From the NCBI GenBank assembly GCA_944389215.1, contig CALXLN010000009.1:1-64000 (forward strand): DNA of 64,000 nucleotides. The letters run 5' to 3'. The first letter of the stretch is position 1; each line of letters opens with the position of its first letter. A program made the position numbers and the translations under genes. The stretch is from an uncultured Opitutales bacterium. GTDB lineage: Bacteria; Verrucomicrobiota; Verrucomicrobiia; Opitutales; Intestinicryptomonadaceae. The notes under the pieces were generated by a model that searched no databases, was not told the DNA's origin, and saw nothing but the letters and a program-made list of their open reading frames with translations. Of the stretch, positions 27,854-37,986 are shown piece after piece.

Positions 27854-28981
27854 CTAATCCAATATCACATTTTCGGTAGGCGCGGATATATCGTACCGCT
27901 TAGTTTCGCCGGAATCAACAAATACATTGCGTATTGCCGAATCGCTCAGCGGGCCCTTTATCCACACGGCGACCTTCCCCCTTGCCATTACTCCGTCAAT
28001 AAGAATATTGCGCATCTCGCCCATTTTCGAGCGCCTTATGCTCCAATAGTTGACATCGCCTATTCGGATTGTCGCCTGTGCGCGCGGATCCGCTCCGGCC
28101 GCAGTGTCGACGACATCCCTTACGATTATGTTATACATTCTGATTCCGTCTTGGTTTAAAAGCCTTATTATTCCGTGCCCTCCAAGGCATTTTGCGCGCA
28201 CGTTTCTTATTGTAATATTATAAATATCGTCGTCGCCCGTGCTCCAATCTCCGCCGAACTGCATTCCGCTTCCGCCAACTTTCCTGTCTTGCGGTTTGAC
28301 ATCCCTCATAAGGCCGGTGAGGGCAACTGCGTCGTCGCCAACCGAACCGAATATATTTTCTATTGTTATATCGTGGCAGCCTTTGCGTATGTCGACACCA
28401 TCCTGGTTTCGAATGTCGTTTTTGTCGTCGAAGGTAATATTTGAAATTCTTCCGTCGCAAGAACCGTTTTCTACCGATATTCCCCAAGCCTGAGTGTTTT
28501 GCAAAGTGATATTTTCTATGCTAAAGCCGCGCACTCCGCAAAAGAGAATTCCTATTGTGCGCCATCCGTTTCTATCGCCGCTGACGGGGGCGTAGTGGGA
28601 CTCCACGCCGCCGCTCAAAACCGCCTTGCCTACTCCCGTTATGGAAATGTTGCGGTTGGGCGCCAACTTGCCCACAACCGCGCCGGCATTGCGTATTATG
28701 TTGTCTTTGACTCCGGGAGAAAGTCTCACAAGACAGTCGCGCAGCACAAGCGTGAAATCGTCGGGCAATAAAATTGCGCGGTCGATAAGCCATATGGCGC
28801 TGTTTCTACCCTTGTTAAAGCGCGGTATTTCAATCGACCTTTCGCCCGATTCGCACGCCTTCTTTATTGCGGCCTCAATGCGTTCCGAATCCCCTCCCTC
28901 AAAATCGTTTGGAGTTATAATAGCATCGGCGCAAATAAAAGCGCAAAATAACACGCAAAATAAAAATATTTTTCGCAACAT
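27854..28981 (-). CDS. Exported GH28-like (polygalacturonase-type) parallel beta-helix protein
   Basis: The start at 28981 has a strong ribosome site (GGGGGAAGA) and a signal peptide MLRKIFLFCVLFCAFICADA. The 375-residue mature-sized chain is a right-handed beta-helix with repeating N-I-T-I/I-x-N strands. GH28 landmarks are NQDGVDIRKG, GSVGDDAVALTG and GGHGIIRLL, which correspond to the family's NTDG, DD and GHG active-site elements. It is probably an exported glycosidase acting on a uronic-acid- or rhamnose-containing glycan, with the exact substrate not inferable. It stands alone on the minus strand. Confidence 0.82.
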   Translation of the reverse strand: MLRKIFLFCVLFCAFICADAIITPNDFEGGDSERIEAAIKKACESGERSIEIPRFNKGRNSAIWLIDRAILLPDDFTLVLRDCLVRLSPGVKDNIIRNAGAVVGKLAPNRNISITGVGKAVLSGGVESHYAPVSGDRNGWRTIGILFCGVRGFSIENITLQNTQAWGISVENGSCDGRISNITFDDKNDIRNQDGVDIRKGCHDITIENIFGSVGDDAVALTGLMRDVKPQDRKVGGSGMQFGGDWSTGDDDIYNITIRNVRAKCLGGHGIIRLLNQDGIRMYNIIVRDVVDTAAGADPRAQATIRIGDVNYWSIRRSKMGEMRNILIDGVMARGKVAVWIKGPLSDSAIRNVFVDSGETKRYDISAPTENVILD

Positions 28982-29393
28982 AAAGTCTTCCCCCTGTTTC
29001 TGTTCACAAAACCGCAAAAAATTTCACAGCCAAAGAACCCCGAGTCAATATTTTTCTATATCCCGGCGCTTTAATCTGGCGCAAGAAATTGAAACGACCT
29101 TGCGCTCCCAATTTCCGGCAATTCGCCGCGATATTTGCCCTCCCATAATTCGCAGCAACAACCTGCTGCGGAATTATCCGAACCGAACAATCCTTGCGCA
29201 AGTGCGCGCACCAAAAAATTTCACCGCGCTGAAATCTCCCCCCAAAAAAGCCTTCAAAGTTTTAATACGCGCAGGAATCCGTTTCCATCCCCGAAAGAGA
29301 GTTTTTTCTCCCGCCTTTTGTATGTGCAAAATACCGAAAAAGCTTGATTATGACACAAAAAAATGGACGCTATACAAATACGATTTTTAAAAA
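28982..29393. other. Divergent intergenic region before aspS
   Basis: About 410 bases between the divergent GH28-like gene and aspS. It should contain both promoters. A frame running through from 28626 is antisense to the GH28-like gene and is not considered real. No RNA or riboswitch signature recognised. Confidence 0.4.
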
Positions 29394-31187
29394 ATGAAAA
29401 GAACCAATACTTGCAATGAATTGACGTCTAAAGACGCCGGTAAAGAAGTAACGCTGATAGGATGGGTAAAATCCGTGCGCGACCACGGCGGAATATTGTT
29501 CGTAGACTTGCGCGACCGAGACGGAATAACGCAAATAGTATTCCATCCGGAAAACGCCGCCGTTTACGAAAAAGCCCAAAAGTTAAAAGACGAAAGCGTA
29601 ATCCAAGTTTCCGGAACGGTGCGCCTGCGCGACGAGGACACAAAGAATAAGAATTTAAATACAGGCGAGATAGAAGTTGAATGCTCGGATATGGTAATCC
29701 ACAATATCTGCGACGTTCTGCCCTTCCCGCTTGAAGACGAGCGCGCAGACAAGGTAAACGAAGACCTCCGCCTGCAATACCGCTACCTTGATTTGCGCCG
29801 GCCGCGCAATCTCAATCTTTTGCGCACGCGCCACAAGGCCGCAACCTCGATACGCGACTATTTAAACTCCAACGGATTCATAGAAGTTGAAACTCCGATA
29901 CTCTTCAAGAGCACTCCTGAAGGCGCCCGCGAATTTCTAGTTCCCAGCCGTTTAAACGCCGGAACTTTCTACGCGCTCACGCAGTCTCCGCAGCAGTACA
30001 AGCAGATGCTTATGGTATCGGGCATAGAGCGCTACTACCAGATGGCAAAGTGCTTCCGCGACGAAGACCTGCGCGCCGACCGCCAGCCTGAGTTTACGCA
30101 AGTAGATATAGAGCTCAGCTTTGTGGAGCGCGAAGACATGTACGCGCTGATAGAGAACATGCTTAAGAAAATTTGGAAGGACGTGTTAGACATAGACATC
30201 CCCACGCCCTTTAAAAGAATGCACTACGAAGAAGCCATGAACCGCTACGGCGTTGACAAGCCCGACACGAGATTTGGAATCGAGCTTTGCGACTTGACCG
30301 ATGTTTTCAAGGCTAGCGCATTTAAAGTATTTTCAGGAGTTGTCGCCAACGGAGGCGTAATAAAGGCAATAAACGCCAAAGGCTTGTCCGACATCACCCA
30401 GGGCGAATTAAAAGGGCTTGAAGATGTTGCAAGAACATTGGGCGCAAAGGGACTTGCTTTCATAAAAGCCGAGAACGGCGCCTGGAAAAGCCCCATATTG
30501 AAATTCCTATCCGAAGAAGAACAAAAAGCCTTGAAGCAACGCCTGAATATAGAAGACGGCGACATTGTATTCTTCGCAGCCACAGACTGGGAACACGCCT
30601 GCGCGATTCTCGGCAGAGTGCGTCTCGAATGCTGCAAACTGCTGCAAAACCGCGGCAAGATAAATATCCCGGCAGACCAGTTTAATTTTCTGTGGGTTAT
30701 TGAATTCCCGCTGATGATATTCGACGAGGAACAAGGCAGGTATGTTTCCGCGCACCATCCTTTCACCGCCCCTGTCGAAGAGGACGTGCAGTATCTAGAC
30801 TCGGATCCCAAGCGCGTGCGCGGGCAACACTACGATATAGTCCTAAACGGAACCGAACTTGGCGGCGGCTCAATAAGAATACACCAGCCCGAAGTTCAGG
30901 AAAAAGTTTTCCGCGACGTTCTAAAAATCCCGGAAGACGTAATTCAGTCGCGCTTTGGCTACATGCTAAAAGCCTTTAAGTACGGGGCTCCCCCGCACGG
31001 CGGAATAGCGTTGGGATTCGACCGCCTTGTTACAATCCTTACAAACCGCCCGAGCATACGCGACATCATCGCCTTCCCCAAGACCCAAAAGGGGCAGGAT
31101 TTGATGGCGCAGTCTCCGTCGCCAGTAACGGAAAAGCAGCTTAAAGACCTGCACATAAAATTGGACGAAGACGAAGCTGTCAAATAG
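29394..31187 (+). CDS. aspS: Aspartyl-tRNA synthetase
   Basis: A class II synthetase of 597 residues, the full bacterial type with an N-terminal OB fold, a GAD insertion (about residues 280-420) and the catalytic core. Visible are GWVKSVRDHGGILFVDLRDR, motif 1 VETPILFKSTPEGAREF, motif 2 CFRDEDLRADRQPEFTQVD and motif 3 GIALGFDRLV. It may be discriminating (tRNA-Asp only) or non-discriminating (also tRNA-Asn); sequence alone does not settle it and no gatCAB genes are nearby. A terminator follows directly. Confidence 0.97.
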   Translation: MKRTNTCNELTSKDAGKEVTLIGWVKSVRDHGGILFVDLRDRDGITQIVFHPENAAVYEKAQKLKDESVIQVSGTVRLRDEDTKNKNLNTGEIEVECSDMVIHNICDVLPFPLEDERADKVNEDLRLQYRYLDLRRPRNLNLLRTRHKAATSIRDYLNSNGFIEVETPILFKSTPEGAREFLVPSRLNAGTFYALTQSPQQYKQMLMVSGIERYYQMAKCFRDEDLRADRQPEFTQVDIELSFVEREDMYALIENMLKKIWKDVLDIDIPTPFKRMHYEEAMNRYGVDKPDTRFGIELCDLTDVFKASAFKVFSGVVANGGVIKAINAKGLSDITQGELKGLEDVARTLGAKGLAFIKAENGAWKSPILKFLSEEEQKALKQRLNIEDGDIVFFAATDWEHACAILGRVRLECCKLLQNRGKINIPADQFNFLWVIEFPLMIFDEEQGRYVSAHHPFTAPVEEDVQYLDSDPKRVRGQHYDIVLNGTELGGGSIRIHQPEVQEKVFRDVLKIPEDVIQSRFGYMLKAFKYGAPPHGGIALGFDRLVTILTNRPSIRDIIAFPKTQKGQDLMAQSPSPVTEKQLKDLHIKLDEDEAVK

Positions 31188-31218
31188 AGCGCAGCCGGTT
31201 TGCTTTCAGCAAAGAAAC

Positions 31219-31263
31219 AAAAAACGCCGCATTTGCATAGATATTGAATGCGGCGTTTTTTTA
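31219..31263 (+). terminator. Intrinsic terminator after aspS
   Basis: AACGCCGCATT pairs with AATGCGGCGTT around a 14-base loop and is followed by T7. The flanking A run makes it usable by the convergent DUF2961 gene as well. Confidence 0.85.
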
Positions 31264-31427
31264 TTTTATGCAGCAGCGCAAAGCAAGAAGCTTCAACCAA
31301 GGCTGAATAAAACGGGCGTTTTACGCGCGCCGAACAAATTTATTTTTCAGCGGAAAAAATTTTTCCTGCAAGCCAAGCTCTAAACTGCAAGGTTTTGCAT
31401 GTTTTCCGCGGCGAAAATAGATGCGCG

Positions 31428-32594
31428 CTAATTATTTTTTAACGCCGCGGCAGTTGGAAGTTCGGGGAATTTTGCATGGGGTTCGGTTTGATACCAATAC
31501 GCAACAGTGGCAATATCTGAAGTCTGTTTTGCGTATTTGCCGTTCTTTCCCCAACCCAAATCCTGCACGGTAACTTTTAATTTAGAATCGAACCTGATGG
31601 GATCGGCTATATGCCAGCGGTACATTCCAAATTTTGTATTTTCGGCATAGGCTTTCCCATTGGCATGCGGAGGCAAAATAACCTCGTGCAAGCCGCTGTA
31701 CGGAGTTGTGAAAACGGTATATTTGCCGCCTTTGTCGAAATTGTAAGAGCCGCAAATATAATCCTCCAATCCCGTGCCGCAAATGGTTGGATATTCGGTA
31801 TCGGAATCCATATAGAATTTTACCTCTCCTTCGCCCCACCAACCTTTACAAGTTGTCAACCACGCAAAGTATGTGCCCACGTACTGCCCCTTGCCTACGA
31901 CTCCGTCGAGGATTGTGTGCAAACCTCCGGAAGTCGGATTAGAGCGCCTAAATTGAGCATGGAAATAAGCCTCTTCGTCTCCGACATGCCCCAAAGCGTA
32001 ATTTATCTGGTAGTAAAGCCTAAAATCCTTATCCGACAAATTCTGCACGGTTATTTTCGCGCTCTTGCGGAACGGCATCTTCCAATAGCAGTTAAATGCG
32101 CTTCCAGGATTCAAACACACTGCCAAAGACGAAAGTTGGGAACATTGCCCGAATCCGCTGCAAAAGAAGTCTCCTATCGGGCATTCCACCGACGGATTTT
32201 CTTCGCCGTCCCAATACATCCTTATTATGACCGAACGCCAATCTCCCGCAGGCGTCATCCACATCTGTTGAATTGCCCCGCATCCGTTTATCTGCGCTAT
32301 TGTAAAAGTTTCGTTCGGGCGAACTATTATATACGGATTTACTTTCCAGCCTTTGCCGTAATCCGAAGCTTGGTGCGCGGCGTTGGAAACATTCCTTATA
32401 TTCTCCGACGGATCCGCCTTGGCGCCTCCGCCGGCTTCTCACGTGTAATTTTCCGGAGATATAGAGCGAGACTTGGCGTCGGAGAGCTTGGAAATAGCGT
32501 CCATGCCGGCATAAATTTTATCCGAGCCCCAAAGCGGAAATGCAACTGTTGCAACAAACAGGAACACCGCGTAAACAATTTTGAATTTCTTCAT
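31428..32594 (-). pseudogene. Exported DUF2961 (GH172-type) protein interrupted by an in-frame TGA
   Basis: The frame starts at 32594 with a signal peptide (MKKFKIVYAVFLFVATVAFP) and is open to 31428 except for one TGA at 32441-32439. Before it the chain reads SISPENYT, after it EAGGGAKADPSEN; related proteins have a Gly at this point (PTGE...), so a single GGA-to-TGA change explains it. The remainder is a normal DUF2961 protein: GAIQQMWMTPAGDW, YWDGEENPSVECPIGDFF, VCLNPGSAFNCYWKMPFRK, GKGQYVGTYFAW, CGTGLEDYICGSYNFD. The family founded GH172, which acts on fructofuranose and D-arabinofuranose linkages. The 388-residue total is near family length. Downstream of the exported FAD oxidoreductase (93 bases). 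Confidence 0.8.
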
Positions 32595-32687
32595 ATGATA
32601 CCTCTTTCTAAAAAAACTCCACATTACTAAAGAATTTCAGCATTTCCCCGCGCGGACAATTATCCCGCAGTACAAACGCCAGCGTGC

Positions 32688-34658
32688 CTAAGCGTACGCT
32701 CGAATTTCAAATATAGACGCAAATGCGGAACCGCATGTTGCCAGGCAATCGACCCGCAGCGCTTTTAATTCCGTTGGATTGAACCTATGCGAAACCAGCT
32801 TTTGGTGGTTTTTGCGGACTTCGGCGAGAATTTTCTCGGAGCCGTCGGGAAGGATTCCAACAAGATTGTAATCCCGCAAAGTTTCCGGTTGCGGCGCCCG
32901 GAGAATAGTTTGGGCAAACTTGGTTTCAAGGGAAATTGTGAGAAATCTGCAGCCAGTGTCCAAATACAAAAGAACGTTTGAAATTTTTTGGGCGGACTTC
33001 CACTCAAGCTTTATCCACGGCTTGTCGGCTATTGGAGCCTGCCATTTATTCTCGGACGAACCGGGCTTGTCAATAAAGACTCCGCTCAATATATTTTGCG
33101 CAGCAGTCGAGTTTGAGGCGGCGCTTGCCGATACCGAAGCCGTGCGCGCCAAATCGCCACTGTCTGAATTTGAAATATTCAAAATCGGCTGTGCGTCCCG
33201 CAAGAGGGTCTGCTGAACTTTTGAAATTGTTTGCGCACTTTCCAAAATTTCCGCCGCAGATATATTTTCGCGCAATGCCACCGCCGCAGCCGTTCCGGCA
33301 GCCTGCCCGGCGACTGCGCAACTTTTCATAACCCGCAAGCAAGAAAACGCCAAGTGCGACGCGCTCACATTGCGCCCCGCCATCATCAAATTAGAGAAGT
33401 CTTTTGATATTAAAATCGAGAGTGGAATATTGAACGGCTGCGTCTCTCTATGCGGCATTGCCGGAGGAGTTTTCGTGTCATAAAATCCCCCCGACGGCTG
33501 GTCTTCCAATTTCCAGCCCACAGCGCCGACGGAATCCGGCTGGTTTTGCCATCCTCCGCGAATGTCGAATTGCTTGAAGATTTTTACGCCTTTTATTCTA
33601 TAGCTGTCGCGCTTGCCGGGAATCATTCCAATTGTGTCTATTGCCCTGTTGTCGGCTTCGGGATATTTGCCGCTATTCTTTATATAATCCCATACGCCCA
33701 ATACCGTCGAAAGAAGTTCGAAACGGATTACCTCATTGTCTCTAACCGTGTCCGAAAGCCCTCCGTGGGATATGAACCAATATCCATAATCGAAACCGCA
33801 GCTGCGCGGATCGCGGAATTTTAAGTTTTCGGCGGTTATTTTTTTCGCCCAAGCCGGAGCCTTAAACGGCATCGGGCGGTCGAATACGCGGGTGGTGAAC
33901 ATTATCGACGAACATAAATGCCCGCCAAGAGGATAGCTTGGCACAACTTCATCCTCGCCGTATTTGCCCGATCCTTCCCGCCCGCTCATAAGCTCGGCGC
34001 CAGCCTCCATTGCAAGGCGGCTGTCTCCGGTGCAGTCTATGTAGGTCTTCGCGGTTATCTCGTATATTTTCAGCGTCTTGTCGGAGCGCGCGTAAACGCG
34101 CTTCACCATGCCGCCGTCCGTTTCCGCGCGATATACGAACGCATCTAAAATCAAAGTGATGTTTTGCTCAGAAACGCATTTGTCGTAGAGCATCAAATCC
34201 CAAACCTCCCAAGAGTTTTGCGGATTGCAAACAGCGTTTTCCAAAAGGAGCTCCTCCAGAATCCCGCCTTCCCTGAACCCGTATCTTACAGAATCGACGC
34301 CCAAAGGATGCATTTTTATCTCGCTGCTCGCGTTGCCGCCCAATCTTGAGCGGTCTTGAACCAAGACCACTTTTGCACCGTTTCTGGCAGCGGCTATTGC
34401 CGCGCATATCCCAGCCATTCCTCCGCCGGCAACTAGAACATCGCAATTTAGGCGCACTCCCTGCATGTGAATTTCTGTCCCAGCGGAATATTTAGCGCCG
34501 CTCAGCGCGCCGTCAATCTTGCGCCCAATCGAGCTTATCGCCGCAGATCCCGGAACCTCTGAAGCCTTAGACGGCACGTTTACCATTAGAGAGTATCCAA
34601 ATAGCGACATAGCGCTCTTGCTTAGAAAATTTCTGCGGCTTATACTTGTGTTGCTCAT
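32688..34658 (-). CDS. Tat-exported FAD-dependent oxidoreductase (FAD_oxidored family)
   Basis: The 656-residue protein opens with a twin-arginine signal (SISRRNFLSKSA, then a hydrophobic stretch). The FAD-binding Rossmann motif is DVLVAGGGMAGICAAIAAAR, followed by RSRLGGNASSEIKMHP, TYIDCTGDSRLAMEAGA and, later, NLMMAGRNVSASHLAF, all typical of this family. The last 150 residues form a separate beta-rich, discoidin-like part. Substrates of this family are mostly unknown; Tat transport suits a protein folded with its cofactor before export. The downstream DUF2961 gene on the same strand suggests a joint role in processing an extracellular or periplasmic glycan. Confidence 0.85.
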   Translation of the reverse strand: MSNTSISRRNFLSKSAMSLFGYSLMVNVPSKASEVPGSAAISSIGRKIDGALSGAKYSAGTEIHMQGVRLNCDVLVAGGGMAGICAAIAAARNGAKVVLVQDRSRLGGNASSEIKMHPLGVDSVRYGFREGGILEELLLENAVCNPQNSWEVWDLMLYDKCVSEQNITLILDAFVYRAETDGGMVKRVYARSDKTLKIYEITAKTYIDCTGDSRLAMEAGAELMSGREGSGKYGEDEVVPSYPLGGHLCSSIMFTTRVFDRPMPFKAPAWAKKITAENLKFRDPRSCGFDYGYWFISHGGLSDTVRDNEVIRFELLSTVLGVWDYIKNSGKYPEADNRAIDTIGMIPGKRDSYRIKGVKIFKQFDIRGGWQNQPDSVGAVGWKLEDQPSGGFYDTKTPPAMPHRETQPFNIPLSILISKDFSNLMMAGRNVSASHLAFSCLRVMKSCAVAGQAAGTAAAVALRENISAAEILESAQTISKVQQTLLRDAQPILNISNSDSGDLARTASVSASAASNSTAAQNILSGVFIDKPGSSENKWQAPIADKPWIKLEWKSAQKISNVLLYLDTGCRFLTISLETKFAQTILRAPQPETLRDYNLVGILPDGSEKILAEVRKNHQKLVSHRFNPTELKALRVDCLATCGSAFASIFEIRAYA

Positions 34659-35035
34659 AAAGTAAAATTATTAAAACGCTTTGCTTCTCTCAATAAAATT
34701 CTTCAAGTTTTTGCCAAGCAACGCAAAATAAAGCCGTTTTTTTTTAATTTGTCGGCGCGAAAATTGGCGCTGCTGCTTCTACTCGGCTTTTAATATAAAG
34801 CGCAACATTTATAAACGCTTTTGCTAGCGGCGCTTTGCGCGCACATTCCGCCCAGAGGACGAAAGCTCTTTGCCTACGGCGCAGTCCGCATATATTTCTA
34901 CCTAGAACCAAAACTTTTTACGGACGGCGCTTTGCGCATCATCCGTGCTATTTTTCATTTTGAATATACTATAATGCTTGCAAAAAAAATGCGAGAACCT
35001 TCGCTTCAAAAAAATTTGACTTGCACAATGGACAA
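34659..35035. other. Intergenic region, nothing recognised
   Basis: About 380 bases upstream of the FAD oxidoreductase gene and downstream of pnp. It contains a short imperfect duplication (GGCGCTTTGCGC at about 34828 and 34927), but no gene or RNA that I can support. Confidence 0.4.
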
Positions 35036-35066
35036 TAAAAAAAGCCCTCCCAACGGAGGGCTTTCA
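35036..35066 (-). terminator. Intrinsic terminator of the rpsO-pnp transcript
   Basis: On the minus strand AAAGCCCTCC pairs with GGAGGGCTTT through a four-base loop and runs into T7. It is about 30 bases beyond the pnp stop. Confidence 0.88.
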
Positions 35067-35094
35067 ACCTTGCTTTTCTAAAGCCTATAAAACT

Positions 35095-37242
35095 TTATTT
35101 TCCCTTAGGCTCGTAGGGAATCCCCTGCTGTTCGCAGAGAGCCGCGCGACGCGAAAGCTTTACGCGACCCTTGTCGTCTATGCCTATGCACTTTACGATA
35201 ATTTCGTCGCCAAGCTTGCAGACATCTTCAGTCTTGTTGACGCGGAAATCAGCGAGCTCGGAGATGTGGACCAATCCCTCTTTGCCGGGCAAGCATTCAA
35301 CGAACGCTCCGAACTCTTTTATTGAGCGAACTATGCCGCGGTATGTCTTTCCTACTTCAATTTCGCCCGTAACCATTTCAACTTCCGAAACGGCGCGGTT
35401 CATGCTGTCGGCGCTTGTTGCGTATATGAGGACTCTGCCGGGGTTGTCGTCGTCGACGTCAACCTGGGCGCCCGAAACCTCAACTATGCGGCGGATATTT
35501 TTACCGCCGGGGCCTATGAGCATGCCTATCTTTTCGGGGTCTATCTGCATTACTTTTATGCGCGGCGCGCACGGCTTCAAATCCTTGTTGGGCTCGGCTA
35601 TGGCGTTGTGCATAATGTCGAGAATCTTCATGCGGGTCTGGCGGTTGCGCTCTATTGCCTCCTTTACAATGTCAAACGGCAATCCTTGAATTTTCAAGTC
35701 GAGCTGGAAGCCAGTTATGCCGTTTTTAGTTCCGCAAATTTTGAAGTCCATATCGCCAAAGTGGTCTTCGGCCCCGATAATGTCGGTCAACACAACGTGC
35801 TTTAAAAGCTTTCCGTTTTCGTCGAAACGCGTAACCAAGCCGCAGCTGATTCCCGCTACGGGTGTTTGAATCGGAACGCCTGCATCCATAAGGCTCAAGC
35901 ATCCTCCGCAAACCGACGCCATAGAAGTGGAACCATTGGATTCCATAATTTCGGACACCAAGCGGATTGCGTACGGGAACTCGTCTTCCGACGGCAATAC
36001 GGGCAAAAGCGAGCGTTCGGCGAGCGCGCCATGGCCTATCTCGCGGCGGCCGGGCGTTCCGAACCTGCCGGTTTCACCAACGGAATACGGAGGGAAATTA
36101 TAGTGCAATATAAACGACTTCTGTTTAGTGCCGCCGGTCAAACCGTCCAAATCCTGAAAATCGCGGCTGGTGCCGAGAGTCGTCATAACAAACGCCTGCG
36201 TTTCTCCGCGCGTAAATAGAGCCGTGCCGTGCACGCGCGGGAGCAGATTTGTAGAGCAGGATATTGGGCGAAGTTCGTCGTACGCCCTGCCGTCGCAGCG
36301 CTTGCCCGCATCTAGAATATTGTTGCGGTAAACTTCCTCCTGCAGGACTTCAAACGCCATCTTTATTTGCGCCAATTCAAAGTTTTCATCGCCAACCTTT
36401 GCCTTTACAGCCTCGGCGGTTTCGTTCATGAGGGCGTCGACATCCGCCTGGCGTTTCAGTTTGTTGTCCTGGAATACAGCCTCCAAGAGCCTGCCGCCGA
36501 CATACTCCTTGCACATTTCAAGAATTTCTGGCTTGCAGACGATTAATGGGAATTCGCGCTTTGGCTTGCCGCAAATTTTTGCAAGCTCCTTTTGCGCGGC
36601 GATTATCTTTTGCACTTGGCCGTGCGCGTACTGCAAAGCTTCAAAGAACCTGTCTTCGGGGCATTGTTCCGCGGAACCCTCAATCATCATCATTTCGCGC
36701 TCATTGCCAACGTATATCAAGTCGAGCGTGGAATCCAGCATCTGGTCGTGCGTTGGATTTACGACAAACTCTCCGTCTATCTCGCCCAAGCGCACGCATC
36801 CAACGGGGCCGTTCCACGGTATATCCGATATCAACATAGCAGCGCTTGCGCCGTTTACCATCAGGATGTCGGGATCGTTCACCATATCCGCGGACAACAA
36901 GAGCCCAATAACCTGAACCTCGTTCATGAAGCCCTTTGGGAAAAGCGGGCGCAGAGGCCTATCGCATAGGCGGGATGTTAAAATTTCCTTTTCGCTCGGG
37001 CGGCCTTCGCGCTTAAAATATCCGCCGGGGAAACGCCCAGCAGCGGAGAATGTTTCGCGGTAGTCTACTGTAAGCGGGAAGAAATCCTGGCCGTCGCGCA
37101 ACGCTCCCGCAGCAGTGGCATTGACCAACAAATTGGTCTCGCCCAAACTTATAACGACCGATCCGTTAGCCTGTTTGGCTATCGTGCCTGTCGAAAACTT
37201 TATACCGAGGTCTTCGACCTCTACCATATATTTTTGATCCAT
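35095..37242 (-). CDS. pnp: Polynucleotide phosphorylase
   Basis: PNPase degrades RNA 3'-5' using phosphate and is a degradosome component in many bacteria. The 715-residue protein has two RNase PH-like domains (first with [10 protein letters not shown] and [16 protein letters not shown]; second with [20 protein letters not shown]), then KH ([15 protein letters not shown]) and S1 ([19 protein letters not shown]) RNA-binding domains. rpsO is upstream on the same strand, a conserved pairing. The 185-base gap contains a strong hairpin, see the entry at 37348. Confidence 0.97.
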   Translation of the reverse strand: MDQKYMVEVEDLGIKFSTGTIAKQANGSVVISLGETNLLVNATAAGALRDGQDFFPLTVDYRETFSAAGRFPGGYFKREGRPSEKEILTSRLCDRPLRPLFPKGFMNEVQVIGLLLSADMVNDPDILMVNGASAAMLISDIPWNGPVGCVRLGEIDGEFVVNPTHDQMLDSTLDLIYVGNEREMMMIEGSAEQCPEDRFFEALQYAHGQVQKIIAAQKELAKICGKPKREFPLIVCKPEILEMCKEYVGGRLLEAVFQDNKLKRQADVDALMNETAEAVKAKVGDENFELAQIKMAFEVLQEEVYRNNILDAGKRCDGRAYDELRPISCSTNLLPRVHGTALFTRGETQAFVMTTLGTSRDFQDLDGLTGGTKQKSFILHYNFPPYSVGETGRFGTPGRREIGHGALAERSLLPVLPSEDEFPYAIRLVSEIMESNGSTSMASVCGGCLSLMDAGVPIQTPVAGISCGLVTRFDENGKLLKHVVLTDIIGAEDHFGDMDFKICGTKNGITGFQLDLKIQGLPFDIVKEAIERNRQTRMKILDIMHNAIAEPNKDLKPCAPRIKVMQIDPEKIGMLIGPGGKNIRRIVEVSGAQVDVDDDNPGRVLIYATSADSMNRAVSEVEMVTGEIEVGKTYRGIVRSIKEFGAFVECLPGKEGLVHISELADFRVNKTEDVCKLGDEIIVKCIGIDDKGRVKLSRRAALCEQQGIPYEPKGK

Positions 37243-37347
37243 TTTCTATCTTTCCTTGTCTTTCCGCCGAACGGATCGGACGTTCTATGCGGTTTATTCC
37301 GAATCGGGATGTGTGAATCCCGAAAATTTTTATCTATAACTCTTTGA

Positions 37348-37392
37348 TAAAAACAAAAGAGACAATAGATGTCGAGCATCTTATTGTCCCTA
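37348..37392 (-). terminator. Strong hairpin with T run between rpsO and pnp
   Basis: Minus strand: GACAATAAGATG and CATCTATTGTC pair with one bulged A and a five-base loop, the stem extends three more pairs outward, and TTTTGTTTTT follows. It is a probable terminator or attenuator just after rpsO, and could double as an RNase III site. In E. coli the same position also holds a terminator and an RNase III processing site. Confidence 0.75.
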
Positions 37393-37427
37393 TGGTTAAA
37401 AATTTCCGAAAAAATTTCTCGTTGCGC

Positions 37428-37700
37428 TTATTTGCGAAGCTTGAGGCGGGAAATAATCGAATTGTACCTGTCCAGAGAATTTTTCTTAAGGTAGTCAAGC
37501 AACTTTCTGCGGCGGCTGGTCATGGCGATTAGCCCGCGGCGAGAATGGAAGTCCTTCTTATTGGACGCCAAGTGCGCAGTCAAGTGCGCGATGCGCGCGC
37601 TCAATATGGCGATCTGAACTTCGCAAGAGCCCGTATCCTTGTCGTCTAAACGGTATTCGTTTATAATTGCCTGTTTGTCTATTGATTTATGTTCCGACAT
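37428..37700 (-). CDS. rpsO: Ribosomal protein S15
   Basis: S15 binds 16S rRNA early in assembly of the small-subunit platform. The ATG at 37700 gives [20 protein letters not shown] and a 90-residue protein, one longer than E. coli S15, with [20 protein letters not shown] and [20 protein letters not shown] intact. The frame extends to 37796, but that part is a basic non-homologous extension. A ribosome site AAGAAAG precedes the chosen start. Confidence 0.95.
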   Translation of the reverse strand: MSEHKSIDKQAIINEYRLDDKDTGSCEVQIAILSARIAHLTAHLASNKKDFHSRRGLIAMTSRRRKLLDYLKKNSLDRYNSIISRLKLRK

Positions 37701-37986
37701 TTTATTTCTTTCTTTATTCGCGAATTTTGGGGCTTTTACCGTAAAGCCCGCGAGCCCAGCCCGTCGCCGGATTCGCCGTCTTAACTTGCCGCGCAAAATT
37801 CAAGCGCGCGGCGAAGTTTCGCGGAACCGCCCGCAGAAGCCCCAGCAGCGGCGCAATCTATAAAAATAGTGCGGCAACCAGTACAACGCGCGCGTTTCTA
37901 ACGCAATATTTGAGACAGGGTGCCGATTTGCGCGGCTTGCGCAAGCTTTTTTTTACGCAAATAATTTTTTTACGCAAATTATGCCT
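37701..37986. other. Intergenic region between cheA and rpsO
   Basis: About 290 bases that should hold the rpsO promoter. The cheA 3' side shows a repeated TTTTTACGCAAAT(A)A pattern near 37950-37980. No clear terminator hairpin for the chemosensory operon was seen. Confidence 0.35.

Noticed and set aside
28626-29390. 254-codon frame antisense to the GH28-like gene
   Set aside because: Most of it overlaps a clear gene on the other strand; the rest has no protein-like pattern.
32439-32441. TGA read as a sense codon in a genome-wide alternative code, or as selenocysteine
   Set aside because: TGA ends the MCP, CheW and Dabb genes and the GIY-YIG frame; family members have Gly here, and no SECIS-like hairpin was evident.
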